This document shows positions 22,761-32,855 of a stretch of DNA of 64,000 nt, one piece after another. The DNA comes from Rhizophlyctis rosea (lineage: Eukaryota; Chytridiomycota; Chytridiomycetes; Rhizophlyctidales; Rhizophlyctidaceae), in assembly GCA_027596075.1 (NCBI GenBank), contig JADGJC010000038.1, forward strand, positions 46,615 through 110,614, given 5' to 3'. The stretch's first letter is position 1; every line of letters starts with the position of its first letter. Below the pieces are notes generated by a model. It saw nothing but the letters and a program-made list of their open reading frames with translations, was not told the DNA's origin and made no database searches. The position numbers and the translations under genes are program-made.

Positions 22761-23126
22761 ATGCTCGCAACCGAGTTTCCCAACACATCTGCATACCAAT
22801 ACCGCCCGGATATGGCAGGTTACGATGCAAGATTCTCCGAGTGGTTGAACGACGAACAACAACGAAACTGGCTCCAACCTATGGTGTACTGGGTCTCGGC
22901 AAATAAGTGCTTCGTGAAACAACAAAGCGGTGTCAAGTACGGCGATGTCATCGCGGCTCTTCGCAAGGAATGGAAACGTCTCAAGATCAAGCACAAGCTT
23001 TTCATCGACCGCCTGCCGACCGACTCCGTCAATGCCTGGGCTGAGCTGGGAGCATTGGGACCTGTTCGTAATGCAGAAGGGCAAACCCCGGCGCAGGTCA
23101 TGGATTGGCTGAGGACCACTGAGTGA
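22761..23126 (+). CDS. Small paralogous family, type B copy 3 (121 aa, intact)
   Basis: Single-exon copy starting MLATEFPNTSAYQYRP at the same position as type B copy 1. Domain: DARFSEWLN, YWVSANKCFVKQQSGVKYGD, VIAALRKEWKRLK, IDRLPTDSVNAWAELGALG, tail MDWLRTTE. Roughly two thirds of residues match copy 1 by eye, with many third-position and conservative changes, which suggests the two type B genes have been held under protein-level constraint. The loop GKRQR of the other members is changed to DEQQR here. Function unknown. Confidence 0.65.
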   Translation: MLATEFPNTSAYQYRPDMAGYDARFSEWLNDEQQRNWLQPMVYWVSANKCFVKQQSGVKYGDVIAALRKEWKRLKIKHKLFIDRLPTDSVNAWAELGALGPVRNAEGQTPAQVMDWLRTTE

Positions 23127-23575
23127 GGAGTAGGAGGCGGAAACGAACGTACCATCCATTCTGGACTTACGGGAGGGGAACTTGTACATATGCATAGTCT
23201 TCAATAATACCCTTGATACCCTGGTTGGGTCATTAATTAGCTGGAAATTCTCTATCAGTCCAGTTCTTGAAAATGTGGATGCATGTATGTGTTTATGGAT
23301 CATCATTGAATGACTGTGACGAAGTGAATAAAGTAAAAGTTCTCGCATGATTCGGATGGAATGCAGGGTAAGCGGAGAATTAGTCTAAACTACCATTTGC
23401 ATCCTTGCCTGGACTTCACACTTCGGTGGAGACGATGCATTGTCGATTGAAACATGCCCTACACATCCACCCCGCCAAACGCCCCACTAAAACCCCTTAA
23501 AAGCTGCCCCTCCTTTCTCGTCAACCTCCCCAATCTTTTAACTCCTCCTCCGCCCTCCTTCTCACGCCCACCCCA
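23127..23575. other. Gene-free stretch after type B copy 3
   Basis: No gene, motif or repeat seen, apart from a C-rich CCACCC/CACACC stretch near 23460-23620. Confidence 0.4.
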
Positions 23576-23915
23576 TCATACCCATCCCCACACACCCACT
23601 GAAAAAACCAGCACCACCACAGAAATCAAGCACCGGCCCCGCCGCACCCGAAACCTGTGGGTATAGTCAAAGTCAATGTGGAACAGCGTTTCGGCCGTTT
23701 CTGCTATTAGCGGGTTTGCTACCATCACGGTGCGGAAGAGGGAGGAGATGAGGAGGTTGGAGTGGGCGCCGCCGAGGATTGGGAATCGGCTTATTTGTCT
23801 GAACACTATCCACAGTGCATTCATCATGATCAACGCCAAAGACGAAGTTTGCAGATCCGCCAGTGTGATTGTGATGGTTTCAGTCACTGCTTGGCCGAAC
23901 TTCAGAGTGAGGGAT
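23576..23915 (-). pseudogene. Fragment with membrane-like helices, unknown family
   Basis: The minus strand reads FGQAVTETITITLADLQ, then SLALIMMNALWIVFRQISRF, then LLISSLFRTVMVANPLIAET, two hydrophobic segments in one open frame. Upstream and downstream the frame degenerates and no start or splice partner was found. It is either an exon of an unrecognised membrane protein or a gene remnant. Confidence 0.3.
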
Positions 23916-25225
23916 ATCTCCGCATGGGACTATGTTGCAGGATCAGGCTGCTTGTGACTCCGAGTTCTTGTAACGGGTCTGTTTCTCATTTAATACGCAA
24001 TTTCCTCATCTGGGTGATTGATGACTTGAATGATGACGGGGTGAACGCTGTCCTTTGGTGCGGCCCATGAGAGTGTATCCACTAAAGACCGACCGTTCAA
24101 ACCATGGTCCTTGGCAGAACCATGGTTTGACCATAAAAGGTTATTTTTTCCGGCTGAGTTGCCGGTTAGCCAGAATTTCAACCAGAATTGCCGGTTATTA
24201 AGTATATCCCCCTTAACCTCCGAGGCCCATGTTATGCTCGCCCGGACTTTAGCGTTCAGTGCCGTCTCGTGGTGACTGCCAGCCAGAATGAGGCGGCAGA
24301 AACGCGTCATCCAAGCCACCTCATGAGTTCGTTGGGTTGTGCATGCGTCATGTCTCACACACACTGGCAAGCAAATACAAGTGAAGCACCATTCCCATCA
24401 ATACCATCCTTTCCCACATTTCTCCATCATTTGTGATTTGCGTTTGAAGCGGGGCACAAGTCCGATTGTGTTCTGTTAGATACTCCGTCACAGTAAATCT
24501 CGGCTTCAGACTGCCTAGATAGCCTGAACATTGTGATGTTTGCGTGATATAATGCTCCAGAGAGGAGAAGGGAAGTCCGCTAGCGAAACCTCATTTCATT
24601 AGGTGGGTGGCTATACTCGCTGGATGGTAGTAAAAGTATACAAGATCATGGAGGACGATGTTGCGCATTGAATGACACATCATGTTGCTTGCTCCATCAA
24701 GAGTGCATGGACCATGGTGGACGGAAAGTTGGGGAAACCCCAGGCGGAGAACTGAGGTGAAGCCTATCAGCGGATAGCGCGAATAGACTGGGAGTTCTAT
24801 ATCACGATGAACAGTACCAACAAGTTGCTTCCAGCTAGATACATGAACATCCTACCAATAAATCTTTTACTCGATCGAAGGTGCGGTACCGCGTATCCAA
24901 GCCCTATCATCGTCTAATAAGTCCCAATGCACATTACGGCACTGGTAGCATTGTCGAATAGCGCTATCGCATCATCTTGGTAAAGAACTCAGTCGCATGC
25001 TCTCTTCTCTGTCTTGCTGCCTTCTCATCATCCTCGAACAAGGCTGTGTGTTACAGTATTGCGTCCCCGAAACGGTTGGAGCAGCAGACTAGGCTTGTGG
25101 ATCAGGCTTCCCTAGATGTGTCTCATACGATGGTGGGCGGAGATGAGTCAAACTACCTGGCCCATGTAACACTCCCCCTCAAACTCAAATAAGCAGACAG
25201 CGACCTCTCAAACCTAACCCTCTTC
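23916..25225. other. Gene-free stretch
   Basis: About 1.3 kb without a supported gene on either strand. A short inverted/direct pattern AACCATGG near 24097-24125 (AACCATGGTCCTTGGCAGAA, CCATGGTTTGACC) is the only local feature seen. Confidence 0.4.
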
Positions 25226-25530
25226 GGCTCCCCCCTAAAATACGTTTCCTCTACACCCTCGTCATCCAAAACTCCGTCCTGGCCCTCGTCCTCCGCTACT
25301 CCCAAAAAAACGGCGTCTCACCCGACGGCAACCGCGCCGCCGTAACCTCAGAATGCACGAAACTCCTCACATGCCTCTTCATCCACATCCGCGAAGAACT
25401 CGTAACATCCAGCTCATAATACGCCCTAAACACCCTCTACCAGACATATTCGGCCCAAACTCTGACTGGCTGAAAATGACCGTCCGCGCCGTGCCCACCT
25501 TTGACGCCGTATGCGGATTATGGGGCTGAG
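25226..25530 (+). pseudogene. Nucleotide-sugar transporter (SLC35A-like) fragment, frameshifted
   Basis: SLC35A proteins carry UDP-sugars into the Golgi. The frame starts SPLKYVS, then one base is missing, and the sequence continues TLVIQNSVLALVLRYSQK, the signature of transmembrane helix 1 (LKY.SL..L..QNS...L..RYS). It goes on as VTSECTKLLTCLFIHIREE (helix 2, usually LSE..KL..C). A TAA follows at about 25417-25419. After it, DIFGPNSDWLKMTV matches the family's next conserved block. The later two thirds of the protein are absent. Clearly non-functional. Confidence 0.7.
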
Positions 25531-25564
25531 CAGTCGTATGCGAAGTGTATTGTTGATTAGGAGT

Positions 25565-25965
25565 TGTTGGTTGATCTGGAGTTTGTGAGGTTTTTTTTGC
25601 AGGTATGGGTCAATCCAGATCCTCCATCACGAATCAACCATCTGACCTTTATCCGGGGACGAACAGGCTTTGGCCTGCGCGCATATCCCGCTCGTAATCA
25701 CTGGACGACAGATACCCAAAGAAGCTGGTTCAAATCTACTCCGTCCTCTTACATAACGGCGAAACAAGCGACGTCGTCGACTCGTCGTGCAGCCATAACA
25801 CTCAATGCTCACACTGAAGCGTCTAACGTTGAACGAAGACTCTAGATTCGCCCTCAAAGGCGCTGCTGCCTATGGTGGGAGTAGACGAATCGATTGGACG
25901 TTGCATTATGATGGGACACTGATTGTGTGTGAGAGGTTTTCGCCGAGGGATATGTCGAGTTTTTG
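25565..25965 (+). pseudogene. Gene remnant of uncertain family
   Basis: Two coding-like stretches in different frames: RYPKKLVQIYSVLLHNGETS (about 25720) and ALKGAAAYGGSRRIDWTLHY (about 25850-25915), ending CERFSPRDMSSF and TGA. The SRRIDWTLHYDG text is faintly like the end of endonuclease/exonuclease/phosphatase-fold proteins (SRRIDY), but this is weak. Frames do not join without repair. Confidence 0.25.
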
Positions 25966-26393
25966 AAAAATACAATGACGTTACGCACTTGGGACTGGTG
26001 CCGCGGTGCTGGATGCGTCGAGTGGATTAGATTGCTATCGATGGAGGGAACTTGGTGAATGGAGGATGAAGCAGCAACGCTGTGAGGCCGTTGTAATATG
26101 TTGGTACGCCATCGCTTCTTTGCGCGTTTCTAAAGGTGATGTCGAACGGCGAGTAATGAGCAGGGAGGTATCCGAAAGTGAGCTATGAACAGACTTCCAA
26201 CATGAGAAGCACTAACAGTCGCTGCATCCACCACGACAATTTCGATTATCACTGACGAGGTGGACGTTGGATTGAAGAAGAGAGTTTTATTGTATACAGA
26301 GTGGACAACAAGCGCAGTGAACGAAATTCCCGTTTGTGCATCCGCAAAGCATCCGTTCCCTGTCGGAATGGAGTCAACTCGTTGTAGGTGTTC
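25966..26393. other. Gene-free stretch
   Basis: Nothing recognised between the remnant and the dispersed repeat. Confidence 0.4.
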
Positions 26394-26790
26394 TTCTTTG
26401 CTCCCATCTGTCTTTACAGAGGCTTTGGACTCTCCACCCGAAGGTGGGCGACATTAGAGCTCGAAGGTTGTGAGTGATAGTGATGTTGGCTCTGCTGTAT
26501 CCCTCTTGTCGAGGAACTCGGCAGCGAGCACATTTGCTGCTCGCGCTCGCCGTACTACGATGATTGGATGGAAAGGGGGGGTGGTGAGTCAGTGGAAGAG
26601 GACAAAGAAATCGAAGAAAAGCAAATAAAGGAAAAAAGGAAAAAAACAAAAAAAGCAAAGGGCACTTAGTCTGAAAGATATGTCGGGACGAACCGATGTC
26701 CTCCCATTGCTTGCAGAACTATCTATCATAACCGCATGAAAGGCAGGGTGAGCTCTTGAGGTTGCAAGACGACGGCTACCGGCTGTGACT
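26394..26790. repeat. Dispersed repeat, copy 2 (matches 6205-6640)
   Basis: Same order and orientation of blocks as copy 1: CTCCCATCTGTCTTTACAG, CCACCCGAAGGTGGGCGACA, GTATCCCTCTTG, the A-rich GCAAATAAAGG block, GGCACTTAGTCTGAAAG, CTCCCATTGCTTGC. The A-rich tract is longer here. No terminal repeats or target duplications could be fixed by eye. Confidence 0.7.
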
Positions 26791-27453
26791 CCCCGCAATC
26801 AACCGCATACTGCCCCAAGTGGAACTCCAAATGGGGAAGACCCTTCTCCTAAGATCGGGATCACCAAGCTGCAACCGCCAAGGTTTGTAACCCTGACGAT
26901 ACCCCACCCGTGTGAGGGGTTGATTGCTCTGCTGAAGCCGACCCAACGCTGCCCCTGAGTCGTCACGAGGGACTCCCAGAGGCAAGCACTGAGCTGCCTC
27001 ACCGCCGTCTTGTTGGCCAACCCCAAGATTTGAATAGTAGAGGAGAAAGTCTGGGGTTTCCAAAGACGACGGCAATAGGTCTTTATCAATATCTTGAGGC
27101 TCAACCAACGTGATAGTGTGTGACTCATATCCAGCTCATCGGACAGTCTATTTGCCAATTTTGGCTACATTGACTTGCCCTACCCAAATCTCACACCATC
27201 CCAAGCAGTCGTCAAGTTTCCAAGCAATCTTTCGCGTCTTCCCACACATCGCTGATCATAAGCACCCTCAAAACCTCAGCCCGCGTTTCCTGCCTGACCC
27301 TTAGTTGACCGTCTTTCCCTGCTGCTTTTATATCAGTAACAATGTCCGTGAGACAGCAGCATTGAGGTCTAAAAAGCTTGGACGTCTTTCTCACAAACTG
27401 TCTTGCAGAACTTGGAGTGTGATCGTCTCATGGTGGATGACAAGGGGCTCGGT
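26791..27453. other. Stretch with minus-strand open frames of unknown identity
   Basis: Minus-strand open frames at 26776-27158 (for example DIDKDLLPSSLETPDFLLYY) have coding-like composition but no recognised domain and no clear join to the fragment at 27454-27672. They may be a continuation of that remnant. Confidence 0.3.
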
Positions 27454-27672
27454 TCAACGCGAGCAGGAACAAAAGCAAAGGACATCCTTCTTATGGTCGT
27501 CGCAAACGGATTTGGTTGTACGTGGTTTGACATATTGGTCGCACACCTGGGTGGTTGTCAAGCCAGATAGGGCCACTTCCCCACCACACTCCCGAACGAA
27601 AGCATCCAGATATTCCAACCGCACCCCATAAAGCGTGAATTGGTCTAACCCTGTGTTGGGGACGGCTGTCAT
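27454..27672 (-). pseudogene. N-terminal piece of a kinesin-light-chain/NLR-like repeat protein
   Basis: The frame opens with ATG at 27672 and reads FTLYGVRLEYLDAFVRECGG, then ALSGLTTTQVCDQYVKPRT. From memory this pattern (YGV..F...F....GG...L.G.TTT.VC...VKP.T) is the start of a group of large tetratricopeptide/kinesin-light-chain-like or NLR-like proteins expanded in chytrids and oomycetes; the assignment is not checked. The expected next block, containing a W(F)xSHAW motif, is absent. Only the first 70 or so residues remain. Confidence 0.4.
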
Positions 27673-28100
27673 CTTTTAGTTGCTGTCATATTCGCGGTTG
27701 TAAGGGGGACGAGGTTGTGCAGGCACCTTTTGTAAAGGAGTGGCAAAGAAGGAAATGCTCCTTCCGCCCAGCCCTGGTGTGACAGCTTATTCATGTGGCT
27801 CAGATTTACTGAGCCTCCACTCTCCAAATGTAACACAAGGGAATCTGATTACGTGAGCCACGGCTAATGATCAGCAAAGTGCAGTAATAAAAGACCCTTC
27901 AGGGAGGCGGGTGCTTACGCAATTGCAATGGTTTTGTGGCACCCACCTGAATCTGTCGGGCGCAGCGATGTAACGTAACACAAATGTGTATTGGTGGTGA
28001 CCCTTCGGATGCTTTACCTTTCCCTCCTGCTTGTTAACCCTATCAAAAGTTCTCACAACGTCGAAAGTCACCATTCTCGTTGTTGCCTGTAGACCGAAAT

Positions 28101-29139
28101 ATGGCCAACCAGTCAACAATGAAGGATTTAGAAGCAGAAAATTCAGAAATATGGGAAGCCCAAGGTATGACATCCTAAAATCAGAAGACTTTGCCAAGAC
28201 CTTTGAGCTCATCCAGGTCCGGCTTCAGCAGATTGTGGACAGAACGCAACGCAGGAGTCCCCAGACGAATACGGCTTTGGGTTGTCCGATGAGCAACTGA
28301 TGCGCGCCATGGATGACTTTGAGGACAGCGGGAATGATTGGACTCCTTGCTCCCTGGACGTTGGGACTGGACGCCTCACAAAACCTTACGAGGCATCAAA
28401 GACCAGACGTTACCTGTGTCCCGTTTGCGAAGAGCCTGTCTATCTCAAAACCGGGACAATCCGGCGGCACCACTTTTCCCACTTTCCTCGTTCAGTATGT
28501 GAGCTTTATCGGGGTGGCGAATCCGAGCTGCACAAATACGCAAAAGTCATGGTAAAAAGATACCTTGATCGTGGTGGCATCCTACGTATTCAGAGTCCGT
28601 CTAGAATGTGCAACAAGGTTGGGAGATGGGCTTGTGACACGTATGTAGATGAAAAGGAGATTGCAACCATAGCAAAATCGCCGGATGATAGGGTAGAACT
28701 AGAGTATTATGGGCCGGGAGGGCAGTGGGTAGCGGACATTGCCTTGATACCGGGGACCACAACGAAAGTCATTATCGAAATATACAACACCCACGCGACC
28801 ACAACACACCGTCCCGAACCATGGTACGAAATTGATGCCCACGAAGCATGCAAAATTCCGGAAGGCGCTCCGGGGACTCTTCGCACAGTCACGGATCGGC
28901 GCAAGGACAGGCAGATTTTCTGTTCCAACTGCTCTCTCATTGGCGCGCCATGGGTCCTAGGAATACCAAAGCTTTCTCATAAAGGTGGGGAAGAAGTGCT
29001 TTGGCGGCAAGAAAACCCGTGCATATTATGTAGGAGATCTCAGTATAGCCCTGTATATGAGAAAGGCTACCGCCAATGTTGTAAAATTTGTTTGGGGTCG
29101 AGCACCGATAAGGTGAAGCGTATACTCAATGTGCAATAG
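28101..29139 (+). CDS. CoiA-like family protein (putative restriction-endonuclease-fold nuclease), 328 aa
   Basis: Exon 1 (28101-28164) reads MANQSTMKDLEAENSEIWEA. A 52-nt intron (28165-28216) follows and exon 2 runs to TAG/TGA end at 29139 with matching phase. An N-terminal zinc-finger block is followed by a basic/His motif: LCPVCEEPVYLKTGTIRRHH then FSHFP. Next comes SELHKYAK, and a nuclease-like core WVADIALIPG...KVIIEIYNTHAT, where Asp and Glu occupy the D...ExK-like positions but the Lys is a Tyr. The C-terminus carries FCSNC, CILCRR and QCCKIC zinc-ligand pairs. This layout matches CoiA (Pfam PF06054-type) proteins of bacteria and large DNA viruses. CoiA itself acts in bacterial transformation; the role in a fungus is unknown. 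A spliceosomal intron shows the gene is resident in a eukaryotic genome. Confidence 0.7.
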
Positions 29140-29254
29140 ATACCACTACCCACTTAGTTATCCCTGTGGTTTGACTCATTGGGGAGTCTGAGACTAGTTT
29201 ACAGATCACAGATCACTTGTATTTAGCAGCAGACGCCAGGAAAACAGAGTTTTA

Positions 29255-30505
29255 TCAAGCCTTACAATACCAACAGTACTGAAAGTGATTTATGGTTTCA
29301 ATATACATACTCTTAAACAGCCTAGTTTTAGGCGTCAAGTCAGTGAAATCCCCTTCATCTGGATAATGGCCATATGCCCACAGAACATTTGGATCATCCA
29401 CATCCTGAAAACACAGCATTCTATCTTCGTCTATACGAATCCCGTAAACACCATCGTCATAACGTGACACGATTCCCACCCCAACCTTCTTATGCACTTT
29501 CTCATAATCGTCAACGAAACCCTCCGTCCGAATCTGATCTTGCACGAAAGATGCCATATCTTCCGACACTGTGACTTCATCGTTTGCTTCCTTCTGTGCT
29601 GTCAACATATGTAAATACAATTCCAGCCTGATTGGTGGCCAACATAGCCTCCCCTTACCAAACTGTTGGAATAATAGTCTATGATCTGCACTCCACAAAG
29701 ATTGAAGGTGGTTTGAAAACTGATTTCTTAGATCAGCCGGCAAACTCTGAACACTGATACCTGCCTTCGTTGGCAGAGTTATGACCTGACTCTCTGTCTT
29801 CCTTCTCTGGTACACCGCTTTGATCGTGGAAGTGCCATTCGGGATGTTGAGGGTTGAGAGCGCTGTCTCCCGATCTCCTACACCTGTCACCAACAAGGTC
29901 ATATGCTCCACCATACGTTCACTTGGCGACATTCTTCACACGAGCACGAGCCAGCTCTCTCATTCGGCGACATTCTTCACACGAGCACGAGCCAGCTCTC
30001 TCAACTTCAACGAAGCGCTATTGTTGGTCGATGTTCTGGGGTATTCCTGTTCCATACACTCCTGGTGATACACTTCCCAGGGGATAATGGACGAATTCGG
30101 AGGGAGCGAAGGAGAAGATGAAGTTGAGAGTATAGGGTTGGGAGGAGGGGCAATGGGTTGGGTAAGAGGCGAAGAGTCGTGTTTAACACCTGTGGCACCG
30201 TTGCGCTCCTTTTCGGGCATTCGAAATGGTAACATGTGAGATGGTGTCAAGAATTTTTGTTGAGAAAAACAACCTCGTGAGCACACCTTTTTCAATCGCC
30301 GTTCTTCTGCAATTATCTTTTCGAGAACAAGTTGGGTTTCCTCAATTGATTTCTCCCCAAGGATGGTTCTTATCAACGATTGACTGTCGGGGGAAAACGT
30401 TGATAGCTCTTCAATGCTGGGAACGTGTGTTGCAAGGTAGCTATGGATCGATGGTTGGTGGACAGGAAGTAAAGAGTTGAGATTCTGCTTCATGTGATTA
30501 CTCAT
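29255..30505 (-). CDS. Unknown protein, two exons, convergent with the CoiA-like gene
   Basis: No family recognised. Exon 1 (30505 to 29983) reads MSNHMKQNLNSLLPVHQPSI; an alpha-helical part IEETQLVLEKIIAEERRLKK and a Pro/Ser-rich linker precede SLKLRELARA. A GTGTGA donor at 29982 and ACAG acceptor at 29884-29887 give an in-phase join to VGDRETALSTLNIPNGTS. The C-terminal half (29883 to 29255) contains WPPIRLELYLHMLTAQKEAN and VHKKVGVGIVSRYDDGVYGI, ending INHFQYCWYCKA. Without the splice, two separate open frames result, each plausible. The gene's end lies only about 115 bp from the CoiA-like stop, tail to tail. Confidence 0.5.
29925..30006. repeat. 41-bp tandem duplication inside the unknown gene
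   Basis: GGCGACATTCTTCACACGAG and the following bases to CTCTCTCA are present twice with a 41-bp offset, essentially identical. The unit covers the end of exon 1 and the proposed donor. Since 41 is not a multiple of three it would break a continuous frame, but it is harmless if it lies in the intron proposed for this gene. Confidence 0.9.
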
Positions 30506-31551
30506 CGTCGGGGTGTGTGTATGTGCTCCCGCTGCGAGATCATAGTTTGAGATAAGTTTCTATCGACACATTCAGGGCTGGAAAGTTGGTTCCGAAGTGA
30601 TGCGGGAATTGTGGTCAGTAGGGCAAATTTGAAACTCCTGGCAGTGCCACCCCAATCCAACCGGCTCAATCGTCACGAACACGCTGGGAATCGAATGATG
30701 AATGTGGACAAAGCGGGCTTGGCTACACTCGCCAATCACAAGTCAAATGAGGTGTGATCGCCAAGCTCCACTTTATTGTGTAACCAGCCGGTTGCGCCAT
30801 AGCTGTACAATTGGCTCAGAACTCCGTGCCACACAAGCTTGAGCGCTTGCACCCCATGATGCTGCGCCACTTGAGGAGACACAGTAATGATTAGTTTGTA
30901 GTTATTCACACAACATTTAGTGGCCGAAAACTAACAAGTCAGATGATCTAACTAAACTGGCTGACTTCTACTATCCGCTGCGTTCTACTACGCGTGGCTG
31001 ACACGCAGGGACACTGTCATGTTGTCCCTCGGTGCAAAGGTCTGAGAAGACCCAAGCACCGGTTCTTTAGATTGATGATGATGGTGTTGTTCTTGATTTC
31101 TCCACCAGAGACATGTTGTGACGATCCAATGCGGGCTGGGAGTAGGATGCTTCGGCCAACAATTCCCTGCCAGAAGGGGGTGTTCAGAACCGCTGGAAGG
31201 ACACACAGGCATCAAGTGGCACTGACTCACCTTTTCCCATGAATGGTGATGTGGAAAAGGGCATGGACACCTGTTACCCGCCTTCTTCGTGGACCGGACC
31301 CTGTATACAACAACAGTCAAGGTCAACCAAACAAGCATGGAAAAGAAATGTTCTGAGAACTCACCTCCTTTTCCCACAGGTAGGGCAAAAAGTGAATCCC
31401 GAAATCCCGTCAGGAGAAGACTCCTTTTTATAACAAGCTGGGTGGGTCAGAGACTGGCGGCCATCGGGAGAAAACTATGGTTGCCGCAAGTAAGTACCTT
31501 TTCGTTGCGGACAAACATACACAAATGATATGATGACCGAACGCATGAACA
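30506..31551. other. Stretch without a recognised gene
   Basis: Plus-strand open frames at 31239-31528 could be exons leading into the fragment at 31552, since a CAG acceptor precedes 31381 and GTAAGT follows 31490, but no protein family or start is recognisable. Confidence 0.35.
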
Positions 31552-31865
31552 GTGGGCGAGATCTTATGCCTTTCCTTTGTGAAGCTTCCCTCTGGAGTCG
31601 TCCTCTGCAAGAACATCTACAACGTCTGTGTTCCGGCTGCGTCTCAAGTAACACTTCCCAGTTGGATTAATGCAATCTTGTTTGCGATATATCTGACGGT
31701 AAGAGGCACCTTCTGGTTGCGCATGTACGCAGACACTGATCAATTTCATAGGCGGCCATGACGAAGCAAGGCAAGGCAATCATCGACGCACCCCGGTACC
31801 TTTCCGACAAAGATGATGCGGGCCTTATGAAACCTGTAATAATAACATCTAGAATGACCCCCTGA
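31552..31865 (+). CDS. C-terminal exons of an unknown protein with one membrane-like segment
   Basis: First part reads LCLSFVKLPSGVVLCKNIYN then LPSWINAILFAIYLT, a hydrophobic helix, followed by GTAAGA. A TAG acceptor before 31753 continues AAMTKQGKAIIDAPRYLSDK and ends PVIITSRMTP with TGA at 31862-31864. The phase fits. The 5' exons are uncertain, so start and length cannot be fixed. Function unknown. Confidence 0.35.
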
Positions 31866-32067
31866 TGGAAAAGTTGTCCTGTGTTGGCGCATATGGCGCT
31901 TTCATCATCCTCTACCGTCTCTTTGTGATAACGCGCCACTTGTGCCAACAACTATTTTCAAATCTTTTTTGAGAAAGAAAAATAAAACTCAAATCAAGGC
32001 TTTCAATCACATGTTCATAACATAACAAACATGGTCTACAATACACGGGATATCAAGTTCACGTTCT

Positions 32068-32855
32068 CTACAAGTCACCCGACCACCCTGTCACAAATGT
32101 TGCTCTACAATTTCCGTTGAAACTCATGACAATTCCATCTACCGCGCAGGCCATTCTTCCTCGTAAATATGCTGGTAACCAGCCCAACAAGCGCCCAGCG
32201 TAATCGTACACCCAACCGTTTCTCTCCTCCACATGACCCTTCAGATGACCATTGATATCACCTTCGAAGCCAACTGCCTCCCCGTCTACAACTTTGAAAC
32301 CGTCTGTCGTACTCCGTTTCCAGACTTTTGACAAGTCACTGGCTGCCATCACCGTATGCCCATCTGGTGTTACCGCAACCGAGGTGACATACCAGTTATG
32401 TCCTTCAAGCGTCTGCAGCAGCTTCCCTGTTTGAGCGTCCCACACCTTCGCGGTCCTATTATCTGACCCCGTCACCACCCTCTGTCCATTGGGTGTCACC
32501 GCAACGGACGCTACAGACCCGGTGTGTCCTTGAAGCGACTGCAGCAACTTCCCTCTCTGTGCGTCCCACATCTTCACGGTTTTGTCATACGACCCTGTCA
32601 CCACCGTCTGTCCATCTGGTGTCACCGCAACTGAAGTTACATCATTGGTGTGTCCTTTTTCAAGCGCCCGCAACAGCTTCCGTGCCTCGGACATCTGCAG
32701 CGGCGTCCTTTTCCCGTACATCTGTAGCAGCTGCAGCAGCTTCCCTATCCCAAGCGTCTGCAGCAGCTTCCCTGTCCGTGCGTCCCACACATTCGCGGTC
32801 CCTTCCCTTGCCCCCGTCACCACCGTCTGGATTATAATAATGGCGAGGGTATTGA
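32068..32855 (-). pseudogene. WD40-repeat fragment, probably from an NLR/STAND-type protein
   Basis: The minus strand encodes at least three beta-propeller repeats with nearly identical cores: VTSVAVTPDGQTVVTGSYDK, VASVAVTPNGQRVVTGSDNR, VTSVAVTPDGHTVMAASD, each with a (V/M)WDAQ.GKLLQ(T/S)L end. High identity between repeats is typical of the fast-evolving sensor half of fungal NACHT/NB-ARC-WD40 proteins. No ATG or nucleotide-binding domain is found upstream; the open frame begins after an AG (at about 32833) and one repeat is scrambled (IGKLLQLLQMYGKRTP). The end VYDYAGRLLGWLPAYLRGRM is a non-WD tail. Most likely a truncated remnant; a spliced gene with a distant 5' end is less likely. Confidence 0.65.
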
